A stretch of DNA of 64,000 nucleotides from Helicobacter apodemus. GTDB lineage: Bacteria > Campylobacterota > Campylobacteria > Campylobacterales > Helicobacteraceae. Location of the stretch: positions 47,897-111,896 of the forward strand of contig NZ_JRPC02000003.1 of the NCBI RefSeq assembly GCF_000765745.2, read 5' to 3'. Of this stretch, positions 18,384-27,463 are shown piece after piece. The notes beneath the pieces are model-generated. The model was not told the origin of the DNA, did no database searches, and was given only the letters and a program-made list of their open reading frames with translations. The stretch's first letter is position 1, and every line of letters starts with the position of its first letter. The position numbers and the translations under genes were made by a program.

Positions 18384-19637
18384 TTAGGCACTTTTTTTAT
18401 TTGTTTTTTTGTGTTTAACTAACATAGGTTTTGCTTTCTTTAAAATCACCTCTTTAGTAATTACCACCTCATATTCTTTTAATTCAGGCAATTCATACAT
18501 AATATCAAGCATCACATCTTCCATAATGGCACGCAAACCCCTAGCACCCGTTTTACGCTCTATGGCAAGATTAGCAATTTCTTCTAAAGCCTCTAACTTA
18601 AAAGTTAATTGAACTCCATCTAAAGCAAAAAGTTTTTGGTATTGCTTAACTAAAGCATTTTTTGGCTTTTGTAAAATATTCATCATTGCTTCTTTGTCAA
18701 TATCTTGCAAGGTAGCTACCATATGCAAACGCCCAATAAGTTCAGGAATTAATCCAAAATTTACTAAATCATCAGGTTCTACATATTCTAAAATTGTTCC
18801 ACTTCGTTGTATAGAATTTATGCAGTTATTAAACCCCAAAGTATTACCACCTATCCTTTTTTCTATAATATCTTTTAATCCATCAAAAGCACCTGCACAA
18901 ATAAATAAAATATTTTTGGTATCAATTTGGATAAAATCTTGATTAGGGTGTTTTCTACCTCCTTTGGGAGGAACATTAACAACACTACCTTCAATGATTT
19001 TCAAAAGTGCTTGTTGCACTCCTTCTCCAGAAACATCCCGAGTAATAGAACGATTCTCAGAAAGCCGTGAGATTTTATCAATCTCATCAATAAAAACAAT
19101 TCCTTTTTGTGCCTTTTGAACATCTCCATTAGCTTCTTGAATAAGTCTTGTTAAAATATTTTCTACATCCTCTCCAACATATCCTGCCTCTGTTAAACTC
19201 GTTGCATCACAAATGGCTATAGGGATATTAAGAAATCTCGCTAAAGTCTGTGCCATTAGAGTTTTTCCACTGCCTGTTGGACCAATTAATAAAATATTAG
19301 ACTTAGCAATTTCTGTATCATCATCTTCAATATTTTGCATAATCCTTTTATAATGATTATAAACAGCAACACTAAAGACTTTTTTGGCTTTGTCTTGTCC
19401 GATTACATACTCATCTAAAATAATTTTTAACTCTTTTGGCGGAAGTAAAGTAATATTTTCTTCAAATTCCTTTATACTTTCAGTATCTACATAAGGATTA
19501 AAATCACTCTCACCAAAAAGTATTTTATAAGAGGCAATCACACAATTTTTACAAATACAAACATTATTACCTGAAATAACAGGATTATTATGTGTTTCTT
19601 CAGACTTACAAAAATCACACACTCTCTCACTCATCAT
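18384..19637 (-). CDS. clpX: ATP-dependent Clp protease ATP-binding subunit ClpX
   Basis: ClpX unfolds tagged proteins and feeds them to ClpP. The 417-residue protein has an N-terminal zinc-binding domain (Cys 7, 10, 29 and 32), Walker A GPTGSGKT (119-126), Walker [10 protein letters not shown], and the pore and C-terminal lid regions ending in [12 protein letters not shown]. Two adjacent ATG codons could serve as start; the second has better spacing to GGAGG. The start overlaps the end of lpxA. Confidence 0.97.
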   Translation of the reverse strand: MMSERVCDFCKSEETHNNPVISGNNVCICKNCVIASYKILFGESDFNPYVDTESIKEFEENITLLPPKELKIILDEYVIGQDKAKKVFSVAVYNHYKRIMQNIEDDDTEIAKSNILLIGPTGSGKTLMAQTLARFLNIPIAICDATSLTEAGYVGEDVENILTRLIQEANGDVQKAQKGIVFIDEIDKISRLSENRSITRDVSGEGVQQALLKIIEGSVVNVPPKGGRKHPNQDFIQIDTKNILFICAGAFDGLKDIIEKRIGGNTLGFNNCINSIQRSGTILEYVEPDDLVNFGLIPELIGRLHMVATLQDIDKEAMMNILQKPKNALVKQYQKLFALDGVQLTFKLEALEEIANLAIERKTGARGLRAIMEDVMLDIMYELPELKEYEVVITKEVILKKAKPMLVKHKKTNKKSA

Positions 19638-20433
19638 TCCTCCTTATAAAAGGGATTCCCCTCGTTGATTGGATAATAAACTCACACATTTTAAAAATAT
19701 TTTCATCCTTATAATTTTCTTCTAAAATTTCTTGTGCTATTTCTTTAATAGGTTTATTCCCAAAAAATAAACGCTTATAAACATTATAAATCTTATCAAC
19801 TTGATGATGCTCAAAGTTTTTTCTTAAGCGGTGTAAATTTAATCCTCGAATCACCGCACGATTTCCCTCTGCTAAACAAAAGGGGGGTATATCTTGAGAT
19901 AAAGCACTTGCTCCAGCCACCATCGCATAATCTCCAATTTTGCAAAATTGGTGAATAGGGGTTAATCCACCAATATTAATATGACTCCCCATAATAATAT
20001 GACCACCTAGGGTAACACCATTAGCCAAAATACAAGAATCTCCAACAATACAATCATGAGCTATATGCACATAAGCCATAAGAAGATTATTATTCCCAAT
20101 AATAGTTTTACTCCCTCCACCCTCTGTGCCAGGATTAATCATTGTAAATTCACGAATTTTGTTATTATCCCCAAAAATAAGTGTATTAGGCTCATTATGG
20201 TATTTAAGATCTTGAGGTTTCGTTCCTAACACTGCATTAGGAAAAATTTCGTTATTTTTTCCTAAAGTAGTATTTCCTACAATAGTTACTTGATTATAGA
20301 TTTTTGTATTATCCCCAATTCTTACATCTTTACCAATCACGCAATAATGACCTATCTCTACATACTCACCAATAACAGCACCATCCTCTATAATGGCAGT
20401 TGGTGCGATAGTAGCCGATTTTGCAACACTCAC
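19627..20433 (-). CDS. lpxA: UDP-N-acetylglucosamine acyltransferase LpxA
   Basis: LpxA transfers the first hydroxyacyl chain in lipid A synthesis. The 268-residue protein has hexapeptide repeats (pattern I-G-x-x-x-x) over about residues 5-190, which form a left-handed beta-helix. The active-site histidine region is in [13 protein letters not shown] near residue 120, and the C-terminal helical domain follows. The start overlaps the fabZ stop by four bases, so LpxA and FabZ are translationally coupled, linking lipid A and fatty acid supply. Confidence 0.96.
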   Translation of the reverse strand: MSVAKSATIAPTAIIEDGAVIGEYVEIGHYCVIGKDVRIGDNTKIYNQVTIVGNTTLGKNNEIFPNAVLGTKPQDLKYHNEPNTLIFGDNNKIREFTMINPGTEGGGSKTIIGNNNLLMAYVHIAHDCIVGDSCILANGVTLGGHIIMGSHINIGGLTPIHQFCKIGDYAMVAGASALSQDIPPFCLAEGNRAVIRGLNLHRLRKNFEHHQVDKIYNVYKRLFFGNKPIKEIAQEILEENYKDENIFKMCEFIIQSTRGIPFIRRNDE

Positions 20434-20900
20434 TTTATACCCTCTCTTGAGTTCTTATCAACAATCATTGCTTTAAGCTCCGCTTCTGCTACAAGCTTAT
20501 CTTCCACATAAGCATAACCTTGCAAAACCCAAATACCTCCCTTTTGCTTAACCACTTCAAGCTTATAAACAAGCTTATCACCCGGATTTACAGGATTTCT
20601 AAATTTTGCCTTATCAATACTCATAAAATATACAATTTTATCGCCTTTGTTATTAGAATCTTCACCAAACATACTAACAAAGGCTAAAACACCTCCTGCT
20701 TGCGCCATTCCCTCTATAATATAAACACCCGGATAAATAGGTTGTATAGGAAAATGCCCATTAAAAATTTCCTCATTAATGGTAATATTTTTATAAGCTT
20801 CAATGTTCTTATTATAAGCAATGGAGGTGATTCTATCTACAAGCAATAAGGGATAACGATGAGGAAGAATGTCTCTAATTTTTTGCACATCATAAACCAT
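20430..20900 (-). CDS. fabZ: 3-hydroxyacyl-ACP dehydratase FabZ
   Basis: FabZ removes water from 3-hydroxyacyl-ACP in fatty acid elongation. The catalytic histidine lies in [21 protein letters not shown] near residue 45, with the catalytic acid in the following helix. I place the start at 20900 because AAGG lies nine bases upstream; an ATG three codons earlier sits directly against that site. The product is 156 residues, close to the family norm. Confidence 0.95.
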   Translation of the reverse strand: MVYDVQKIRDILPHRYPLLLVDRITSIAYNKNIEAYKNITINEEIFNGHFPIQPIYPGVYIIEGMAQAGGVLAFVSMFGEDSNNKGDKIVYFMSIDKAKFRNPVNPGDKLVYKLEVVKQKGGIWVLQGYAYVEDKLVAEAELKAMIVDKNSREGIK

Positions 20901-20940
20901 ATTGAACATCCTTAAAAAATAAATATATTATATCTTAAAC

Positions 20941-22320
20941 TCATAATGCCATTTTTCCGGGATTTAATATATTATTAGGGTCAAAAGCTTTTTTAATAGC
21001 TCGGAATAAATCCATCTCTTCTTGCGTGAAAGCAAGTTTCATAAAAGGTGCCTTTGAAAGACCAATGCCGTGCTCTCCACTTAATGTGCCACCAAGCTCA
21101 ATGGTAATTTTAAAAATCTCTTCAATAGCTTCATAACCCCTTTTAACTTCTTCTTCTTTTGTGCCATCCACCATCACATTAGTATGCACATTGCCATCCC
21201 CAGTATGACCAAAACACGGAATAAGGACATTATATTTTTTAGAAACTTCAGCAATTCTCTCTAAAAGCTCGGGAAGTTTAGAGCGAGGAACGGTAATATC
21301 CTCATTAAGTTTCTTGCTCCCATAGATACTAATACTAGGGCTTGCATTCTTTCTAGCAAACCATAATTTTACAGATTCTTCCTCATTCTTTGCGATAATA
21401 AAATCATTTGCTCCATTTTCATAAAATTTTTCTTGTATCTTTGTAATTTGGCGAGTAATTTCTTCTTCTAAATTAGCATCTACCTCTGTTATAAGGATTG
21501 CCCCTGCTTCTTTTGGTAAGCCCTTATGGAATTTCTCCTCCACAGCTTTAATAGTAAGATTATCTAAAAATTCCATAGCTACAGGCGTAACACCACTTGC
21601 CATTGTTTTATAAACCGCATTCATTGCAGATTTAATACTTGGGAAGACACCCATAGCACTTTTGCTATATTTTGGCTTACTTAAAAGCTTCAAAGTAATT
21701 TCTGTAATAACCCCTAAAGTTCCTTCACTAGCAATAAGAATCCCAGCAATATTATAACCCGCCACATCTTTAATAGTCTTTTTACCTGCCCTTATAATAT
21801 CTCCATTAGGCAAAACTGCCCGCAAAGCCATTACAAAATCTTTTGTAATACCATATTTAGCAGCTCGCATACCTCCTGCATTTTCACTTACATTACCCCC
21901 TAAGGTAGAATAATGCTCACTTGCAGGATCGGGCGGATAAAACAATCCTACTGCCTCTACTGCCTTTTGAAGTTGCATATTAACAACACCAGGTTGCACT
22001 CTTGCTACCATATTCTCCATATCAATTTCTAAAATTTGATTCATATGCTTTTCTAAGGCTAAAACTACACCGCCACCAACTGCTAATGCCCCTCCCGTAA
22101 ATCCACTACCAGCACCACGTGGAACAATAGGGATTTTATAATCATTGCAGTATTTTACAATTTTACTCACCTCTTCTTCATTATGAGGAAACACGACACA
22201 TTCAGGATATTTTCTTTCTCTTGTTGCGTCATAACAATAAGCACTTAAGTGAGCTTTATCATCAAAACAATCTTCCTCTCCAACAATAGCCCTTAAATCC
22301 CTAATCTGCTCTTGTGTCAT
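20941..22320 (-). CDS. glcD: glycolate oxidase FAD subunit (GlcD-like)
   Basis: This flavoprotein belongs to the FAD-linked oxidases that oxidise glycolate or D-lactate. The 459-residue length fits GlcD. The FAD-binding region carries PRGAGSGFTGGALAVGGG near residue 61 and ENAGGMRAAKYG near residue 146. The C-terminal part has CFGHTGDGNVHTN (near 369) and the SGEHGIG motif (near 416). In H. pylori this gene neighbours pgbA, as here. The exact substrate is not proven by sequence. Confidence 0.9.
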   Translation of the reverse strand: MTQEQIRDLRAIVGEEDCFDDKAHLSAYCYDATRERKYPECVVFPHNEEEVSKIVKYCNDYKIPIVPRGAGSGFTGGALAVGGGVVLALEKHMNQILEIDMENMVARVQPGVVNMQLQKAVEAVGLFYPPDPASEHYSTLGGNVSENAGGMRAAKYGITKDFVMALRAVLPNGDIIRAGKKTIKDVAGYNIAGILIASEGTLGVITEITLKLLSKPKYSKSAMGVFPSIKSAMNAVYKTMASGVTPVAMEFLDNLTIKAVEEKFHKGLPKEAGAILITEVDANLEEEITRQITKIQEKFYENGANDFIIAKNEEESVKLWFARKNASPSISIYGSKKLNEDITVPRSKLPELLERIAEVSKKYNVLIPCFGHTGDGNVHTNVMVDGTKEEEVKRGYEAIEEIFKITIELGGTLSGEHGIGLSKAPFMKLAFTQEEMDLFRAIKKAFDPNNILNPGKMAL

Positions 22321-22328
22321 TTTAAACC

Positions 22329-23144
22329 TTAAAAGATATTCTTAATACTTTGAGTGAAATAATTAGTAATGCGTCCAAAAAATGTTGCATCCTCATCCTT
22401 AATCTCACCTTTTAAAAGTGCATCAAAATACAAATAATAATCTTGAGTTTTAACATCATTAATAATATAAGAAAACCAATTACTATTTACATCCCCTATA
22501 CGTGAATAAAAGGGAAGGACTCTCTCTTGAATGGGTGCTCTCCCAGTGATATAATCTTTCTTTAGCACACTAAAGGTTTGACAATCTAAAACTTGCCCTT
22601 CATTAAGATTAACTAAATATACGACACCAGTAGCATATTGCAAACATATTTGCCTAAAATCTCCTTTAACAGGTGCAGTATGTCCAATGTCCATTAAATA
22701 AGCAGCAAACAAATCAGGATGAAGCCAAGTTACATCAGGATAAGCAGCATTAATCTTCTCATAAATTTCTTGGGTAGGAGCAATAAGAAAAGCTCTATCA
22801 TTAAAAGCTCTAAAAATTACCTCATCACCCTTTTGTGGAGTTAAAAGGGGTATTGGGAATGCCTTTTGTTCAAAACCCTTAAAAGATTCAAAAGCAATTT
22901 TTGCTTTATTGTCTTTAATTTCAATAACTGCAGCTTTAGCTACAATTCCAGAACGATCTTTATTAAACCAACGAATAATCTCACCACTCTCACCTACTTT
23001 TAAGTCAAAAGCTGGAACATAAGCATAATGTTGAGAATCTTCATCCATTTCAACAATTGGAACAATAAGTTTATTGCCAAAAGGGGAGGCAAAAGCAAAA
23101 ATATTAAAAAATACAGATATTATTAAAAGTCCAAAATATCTCAT
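22329..23144 (-). CDS. PgbA-like (plasminogen-binding protein N-terminal domain) protein
   Basis: The 271-residue protein has a signal peptide (about residues 1-19) and resembles the N-terminal domain of H. pylori PgbA, whose gene also lies beside glcD. H. pylori PgbA is much longer, with a charged helical tail ending in lysine that binds plasminogen. Here the protein stops after the N-terminal domain, ending in KNIF, so plasminogen binding should not be assumed. Motifs that stand out are VPIVEMDED near residue 28 and HPDLFAAYLMDIGH near residue 142. The native role of this domain is unknown. Confidence 0.7.
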   Translation of the reverse strand: MRYFGLLIISVFFNIFAFASPFGNKLIVPIVEMDEDSQHYAYVPAFDLKVGESGEIIRWFNKDRSGIVAKAAVIEIKDNKAKIAFESFKGFEQKAFPIPLLTPQKGDEVIFRAFNDRAFLIAPTQEIYEKINAAYPDVTWLHPDLFAAYLMDIGHTAPVKGDFRQICLQYATGVVYLVNLNEGQVLDCQTFSVLKKDYITGRAPIQERVLPFYSRIGDVNSNWFSYIINDVKTQDYYLYFDALLKGEIKDEDATFFGRITNYFTQSIKNIF

Positions 23145-23181
23145 AAATCAAGCCCTAAATATATAGAATCTTAGTGCTTGG

Positions 23182-23187
23182 ATTATA
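23182..23187 (-). promoter_or_regulatory. TATAAT -10 element upstream of the PgbA-like gene
   Basis: The minus strand reads TATAAT about 38 bases before the ATG at 23144, in the 136-base gap after recG. It fits the sigma-70 -10 consensus; no clear -35 is seen, as is common in Helicobacter. Confidence 0.55.
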
Positions 23188-23280
23188 ATAAACTTTTTCT
23201 TTAAAGAATGTAAATTTTAATAAATATACTCAAATAAACCAAAGAAGAGCTCTAAGAAGCTATACTTAAACCCTTAACTC

Positions 23281-25083
23281 TCACCCACCCAAACTCTCTT
23301 TAGCTATTTTTATAATCGATTCATCAGAGCTTAAACTTATCCAAAGAAATTGTTTTCCGCTTTGTTGCTCGCCATTTAATAAATCCCCACTATTTCTATA
23401 TTGCAAATCTAACTTAGCAATTTCAAACCCATTTTGTATTTGGCAAAACCTCTCTAAACGTTCTATTTTATCTTTATTGGTATATAAAAAACAATAACCT
23501 TTTAATCCATTACGACTAACTCTGCCCCTTAATTGATGCAAAGTTGCTAACCCTAAACGTTCTGCACCTACAATTACAATAGTAGAAAGTTTAGGCAAAG
23601 AAATTCCCACTTCTATGAGCGTTGTTGCGAGTAAAATATTTCCCTTATCTCTAAATTCTTCTAACACCAACTCTTTAGCTTTATCCTTGCCATAGGTAAC
23701 ATACACCCCTTGAAAATGTTTTTTCCAAAATATTTCTCCCTCCTTTAGAGGGACATAATCTGCATCTTTACCCTCCTCCACCAGAGGATACACAATAATA
23801 ATCTGATACCCTTTAACAATTTCTTTATGGATATGGGCTAAAAGTTTTTTAAAATCTTGCTTATGAATAATCTCTGAATCAATATCCTTTTTATAAGGAA
23901 AATCTTCTATAAAACTAAAATCTAAAAAATTTGACTGAACCATTGCCAAAGTTCTAGGAATAGGAGTTGCAGAAAATTGCAAAATATGAGGACGTTTCAA
24001 GTCTTTCTCAAATTTTCTCTCTAAAGTGTTACGTTGTGCAGTTCCAAAACGATGCTGTTCATCAATCATCACTAAAGAATAATCTTGCAAATCCTGGTAT
24101 AAAAGTGCGTGACTGCCAATAAGAAAATCACTAGTATGCAAATCCCCTTCTTTAGCACCTTGAGTAAATAGAGCAACTTTGATAAAAGGAGGTAGAAACT
24201 TTTGAGACTCCTCATAGATTTGTCTAGCTAATATAGAAGTTGGGGCCATTAATAAACTCTTGTTAGGATATGCCATTAGCACTGAAGCAAAAATAACTAG
24301 AGTCTTTCCACACCCAACATCCCCTATAATAACCCTTCTTGCAGCTTTGTTACTAGCAAGAGATTGTTTAATTTCATAAATAGCCTTCATCTGACCTAAA
24401 GTTAATTTAAAAGGCAAAGAATCTATCCAACCTTCAATCTCTCCTTGCAGAGACTTTAAACTTTGAAATTCCCTCTTTTTAGTTTTTAACTTCCGCATAT
24501 ATTCATAAATCTCTACAAACTTCAAAGCATCTAAAAAATCCCCAAAAAATCCTCCTTGTTTTTGAAAAGATTCAAAGAAATCAAGATTAGGTTGATAAAT
24601 CATTAATAAAGCTTTTAAATATTTTACAGGAATCCTTGGGTAAAAACTTTGCAAAGATTGCAAAGAAATATTTTTAGAAAAATCACGCAACAAGCTTTCT
24701 TGAGTCCCCCTTGTGCCAAAATTTGGAAAAATCCCCTCTAAAGATTTTAATATTTTTGGCTGAATAAGCGTATAACATCCACCATTTTTTTGTATTTTGC
24801 CACTGATTATTAGATACTCACCTGGAATGAATATATTTTTATGATAAGGCTTTGGATTAAAAATAACAAGCTCTATTTCTCTATCAAACAAAGAAGCATA
24901 ACAAAGCACCTTAGCGGCTTTATAAGAAAAATATTTTAACACCTCTATTTTTAACACCACTTGGGTATTTGCCTCTAAAGTTTGGGATAAATAACTATTG
25001 GTATAACCTTTAGGGGTAAAATGAAGCACAAATCCAAAAAAGGTTTGAATACCTAACTTTTTAATACTCTCTGGTATCTCCAA
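23281..25083 (-). CDS. recG: ATP-dependent DNA helicase RecG
   Basis: RecG remodels stalled forks and branched DNA. The 600-residue protein is shorter than E. coli RecG (693) but close to Helicobacter forms, with the reduction in the N-terminal wedge region. Helicase motifs seen are GDVGCGKT (254-261), MIDEQH near residue 342 instead of DEQH in other contexts, FSATPIPRTLAM, and the motif V-VI region LATTLIEVGI and LHQLRGRVSRNG. It begins directly after the M16 protease gene, with no gap. Confidence 0.95.
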   Translation of the reverse strand: MEIPESIKKLGIQTFFGFVLHFTPKGYTNSYLSQTLEANTQVVLKIEVLKYFSYKAAKVLCYASLFDREIELVIFNPKPYHKNIFIPGEYLIISGKIQKNGGCYTLIQPKILKSLEGIFPNFGTRGTQESLLRDFSKNISLQSLQSFYPRIPVKYLKALLMIYQPNLDFFESFQKQGGFFGDFLDALKFVEIYEYMRKLKTKKREFQSLKSLQGEIEGWIDSLPFKLTLGQMKAIYEIKQSLASNKAARRVIIGDVGCGKTLVIFASVLMAYPNKSLLMAPTSILARQIYEESQKFLPPFIKVALFTQGAKEGDLHTSDFLIGSHALLYQDLQDYSLVMIDEQHRFGTAQRNTLERKFEKDLKRPHILQFSATPIPRTLAMVQSNFLDFSFIEDFPYKKDIDSEIIHKQDFKKLLAHIHKEIVKGYQIIIVYPLVEEGKDADYVPLKEGEIFWKKHFQGVYVTYGKDKAKELVLEEFRDKGNILLATTLIEVGISLPKLSTIVIVGAERLGLATLHQLRGRVSRNGLKGYCFLYTNKDKIERLERFCQIQNGFEIAKLDLQYRNSGDLLNGEQQSGKQFLWISLSSDESIIKIAKESLGG

Positions 25084-26388
25084 TTAATCCGCACTCACAA
25101 CAGAAAAGGTTAAGGCAGAAATCTCTTGGTGATTTTTAATATAAGCATTGACATCCTCAAGTTTAAGGTTTGCAATTTCTTGTAAAACTTTATGATTAAA
25201 ATCAAGAGGCAAGCCTCTATAATAATTATTAAAAGCAGCATTTAATCTTTGCGAGAGTGTTTCATTACGCAATGGCTCACTACCTAATAAATATTGTTTA
25301 GCTTCTTGTAATTCTTGTTGTGTAATCCCCTTTTGTATAAATTCCTTTATAACTTCTCTAACAATACTCTTAGCCTCTTTTTCATTATCAATACTTGTTT
25401 GCAAATAGCCTTGTGCATAAGAAATTGTTTGGCCAGCATTTAAGTGCATAACTGCAGAATAAGCTAATCCGCGTTTAACACGAATTTCTTCCATCATGCG
25501 ACTACCAAAACCACTTCCACCTAAAACAAAAGAGGCAACTTTAACCCTTGCAATTTCTTTTTGAATATCTTTAACCTCTAAAGGAGCACCAAAATAAATA
25601 TAAGCTTGTTTGGTATCTTTAACTTGCCGTTTATACCCTTCATCTCGATGAACTTTGATAGGCTTAATTTGCACTTCTTTACCTTCAGGCAAACCCCCTA
25701 AAACATCATTTAGGCTTTGTGTAATTGTTAAAAAGTCAATATCCCCTCCTGCAATAACGATCGCTGATTTTAAATTAATGAAAGTTTGATAGAAATCTTG
25801 AATATTTTTTAAAGTAATTTTTTGAATAGATTCCTTTGTCCCACTTAATGGGTATTCTAAGAGAGAATCCTTAAAAATCATGGCATTCAAAGCACGATTG
25901 GCTTGGTAGTCAAAATCACTTTCTTTTTCTAAAAGAGAAGTTAGCGCAGTTTCTTTTACTTTCTCTAAAGTAACTTGTGTGAAATTTGGATCTTGGAGTA
26001 AAGACTTTAAGAGTCTAAATCCAGCCTGACTTTCCTTTTTCATACCACTTAAAGTAAAACTCATCGTTTCAAATCTACTCTCAACCTCTAAAGAAAGAGC
26101 CTTTTCTTCTAATTTTTGAGAAAATTTCGTAACCCCCAATTCTTTAGTCCCTTCATTTAAAATGCTACTTGTTAAATCCGATAATCCATAAAGCCCTTTA
26201 TTACTAATCCCTCCTGCACCTTTAAAAATAATTTGCACATAAAACAAAGGAAGTTGGATATTTTGCTCATAAATAATGGGAATATCCACACCCTTTATTT
26301 CAACATTCTTTAATTCAGCTGCCATTAAAAATCCTTTTATTCCAAGTAAAAATAAAAAAATGTGTAAAAAAACCCTCACGAAAAACAC
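25084..26388 (-). CDS. M16 family peptidase-like protein lacking the zinc motif
   Basis: The 434-residue protein has an N-terminal signal peptide and two M16 (pitrilysin-like) domains. In active M16 proteases a HxxEH motif binds zinc. At the matching place, near residue 60, this protein has GLYGLSDLTSSILNEGT and no such motif. The C-terminal domain shows the arginine/tyrosine motif RVKRGLAYSA near residue 303. It therefore looks like a non-catalytic M16 subunit or chaperone-like protein. It overlaps mqnC by 13 bases and precedes recG; in H. pylori the bamA-mqnC-M16 order is the same. Confidence 0.85.
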   Translation of the reverse strand: MFFVRVFLHIFLFLLGIKGFLMAAELKNVEIKGVDIPIIYEQNIQLPLFYVQIIFKGAGGISNKGLYGLSDLTSSILNEGTKELGVTKFSQKLEEKALSLEVESRFETMSFTLSGMKKESQAGFRLLKSLLQDPNFTQVTLEKVKETALTSLLEKESDFDYQANRALNAMIFKDSLLEYPLSGTKESIQKITLKNIQDFYQTFINLKSAIVIAGGDIDFLTITQSLNDVLGGLPEGKEVQIKPIKVHRDEGYKRQVKDTKQAYIYFGAPLEVKDIQKEIARVKVASFVLGGSGFGSRMMEEIRVKRGLAYSAVMHLNAGQTISYAQGYLQTSIDNEKEAKSIVREVIKEFIQKGITQQELQEAKQYLLGSEPLRNETLSQRLNAAFNNYYRGLPLDFNHKVLQEIANLKLEDVNAYIKNHQEISALTFSVVSAD

Positions 26389-27461
26389 TCCAAAATATCA
26401 TAAGCCGTATTGCGTTTTGCGGGAATCTCCCCAATATCTTTAATTAAACTTATCATTTCATTTTGATTCATAGAATTTTTAGCTCCTGCTGCAGCCACTA
26501 CATTTTCTTCCATCATTGTGCTGCCTAAATCATTAGCACCAAATAACAAGGCTAATTGCCCGATATAAGAACCTTGTGTAACCCAACTACTTTGGATATT
26601 AGCAAAATTATCCAAAAAAATCCTACTACAAGCTAAAAGTCTTAAATACCGATTAGAAGAAGCTTTATGCAAATGAGGAAACTCTTTTTGTAAAGGCGTA
26701 AAGGCTGGTTGAAAACTCCATAAAATAAAAGCTCTAAATCCATTAGTCTCATCTTGTAAATCCCTAATCCTCTGCCAATGCTCTATAATATCCTCATCAC
26801 TCTCTACACTTCCAAACATCATTGTAGCGGTGCTTTTCATACCAATTTTATGAGCTTGCCTATGAACTTCTATCCATTCATCAGAATCCAACTTTTTAGG
26901 TGCGATAATATCACGTACCCTATCACTTAATATTTCCGCTCCCGCCCCTGGTATAGAAGCAAGACCGCATTTTTTCAAACGTTCTAAAACTTCCAAAATA
27001 GAGATTCTTGAAATTTTTGCAATATAATTAATCTCAATAGCAGAAAACCCATGCACAGTTATTTGTGGATATTTTTGAGTAATATGCAAGAGTAAATCTT
27101 CATACCACTCTATTTTTAAACTCGGATGAACCCCACCTTGAAACAATATCTGTGTCCCACCAATAGCAAGCAATTCATCAATTTTTTGATCAATCTCATC
27201 AAAACTTAAAATATAAATATCTGCTTCATTGATTCTACGTTTAAACGCACAAAACTTACAATCCACCCAACAGATATTCGTATAATTAATATTCCTATCT
27301 ACAATAAAACTCGTGATATTATCAGGATGCAATTGTTTTTTAATAGCAAAAGCTCTTTCTCCTAGCTCTTTTAAAGAAGTATTTTGCATCAAATCTAAAA
27401 TCTCTTTAGGGCTAACTCTAGGGAGTTTTATTTTTACACTATCTCTATTTTTTATCTGCAT
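26376..27461 (-). CDS. mqnC: dehypoxanthine futalosine cyclase MqnC
   Basis: MqnC is a radical SAM enzyme that cyclises dehypoxanthine futalosine in the futalosine route to menaquinone. The 361-residue protein has the cluster-binding motif C64-x3-C68-x2-C71 (CWVDCKFC). The family pattern GGVHPSLKIEWYE follows near residue 109, and GAGAEILSDRVRDIIAP near 173. It lies three bases after bamA. Together with mqnP further on, it shows that this organism uses the futalosine pathway. Confidence 0.95.
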   Translation of the reverse strand: MQIKNRDSVKIKLPRVSPKEILDLMQNTSLKELGERAFAIKKQLHPDNITSFIVDRNINYTNICWVDCKFCAFKRRINEADIYILSFDEIDQKIDELLAIGGTQILFQGGVHPSLKIEWYEDLLLHITQKYPQITVHGFSAIEINYIAKISRISILEVLERLKKCGLASIPGAGAEILSDRVRDIIAPKKLDSDEWIEVHRQAHKIGMKSTATMMFGSVESDEDIIEHWQRIRDLQDETNGFRAFILWSFQPAFTPLQKEFPHLHKASSNRYLRLLACSRIFLDNFANIQSSWVTQGSYIGQLALLFGANDLGSTMMEENVVAAAGAKNSMNQNEMISLIKDIGEIPAKRNTAYDILECFS

Positions 27462-27463
27462 AA

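Noticed and set aside
18694..18942. Open frame opposite to clpX
   Set aside because: It is a shadow of the ClpX coding frame, without independent support.
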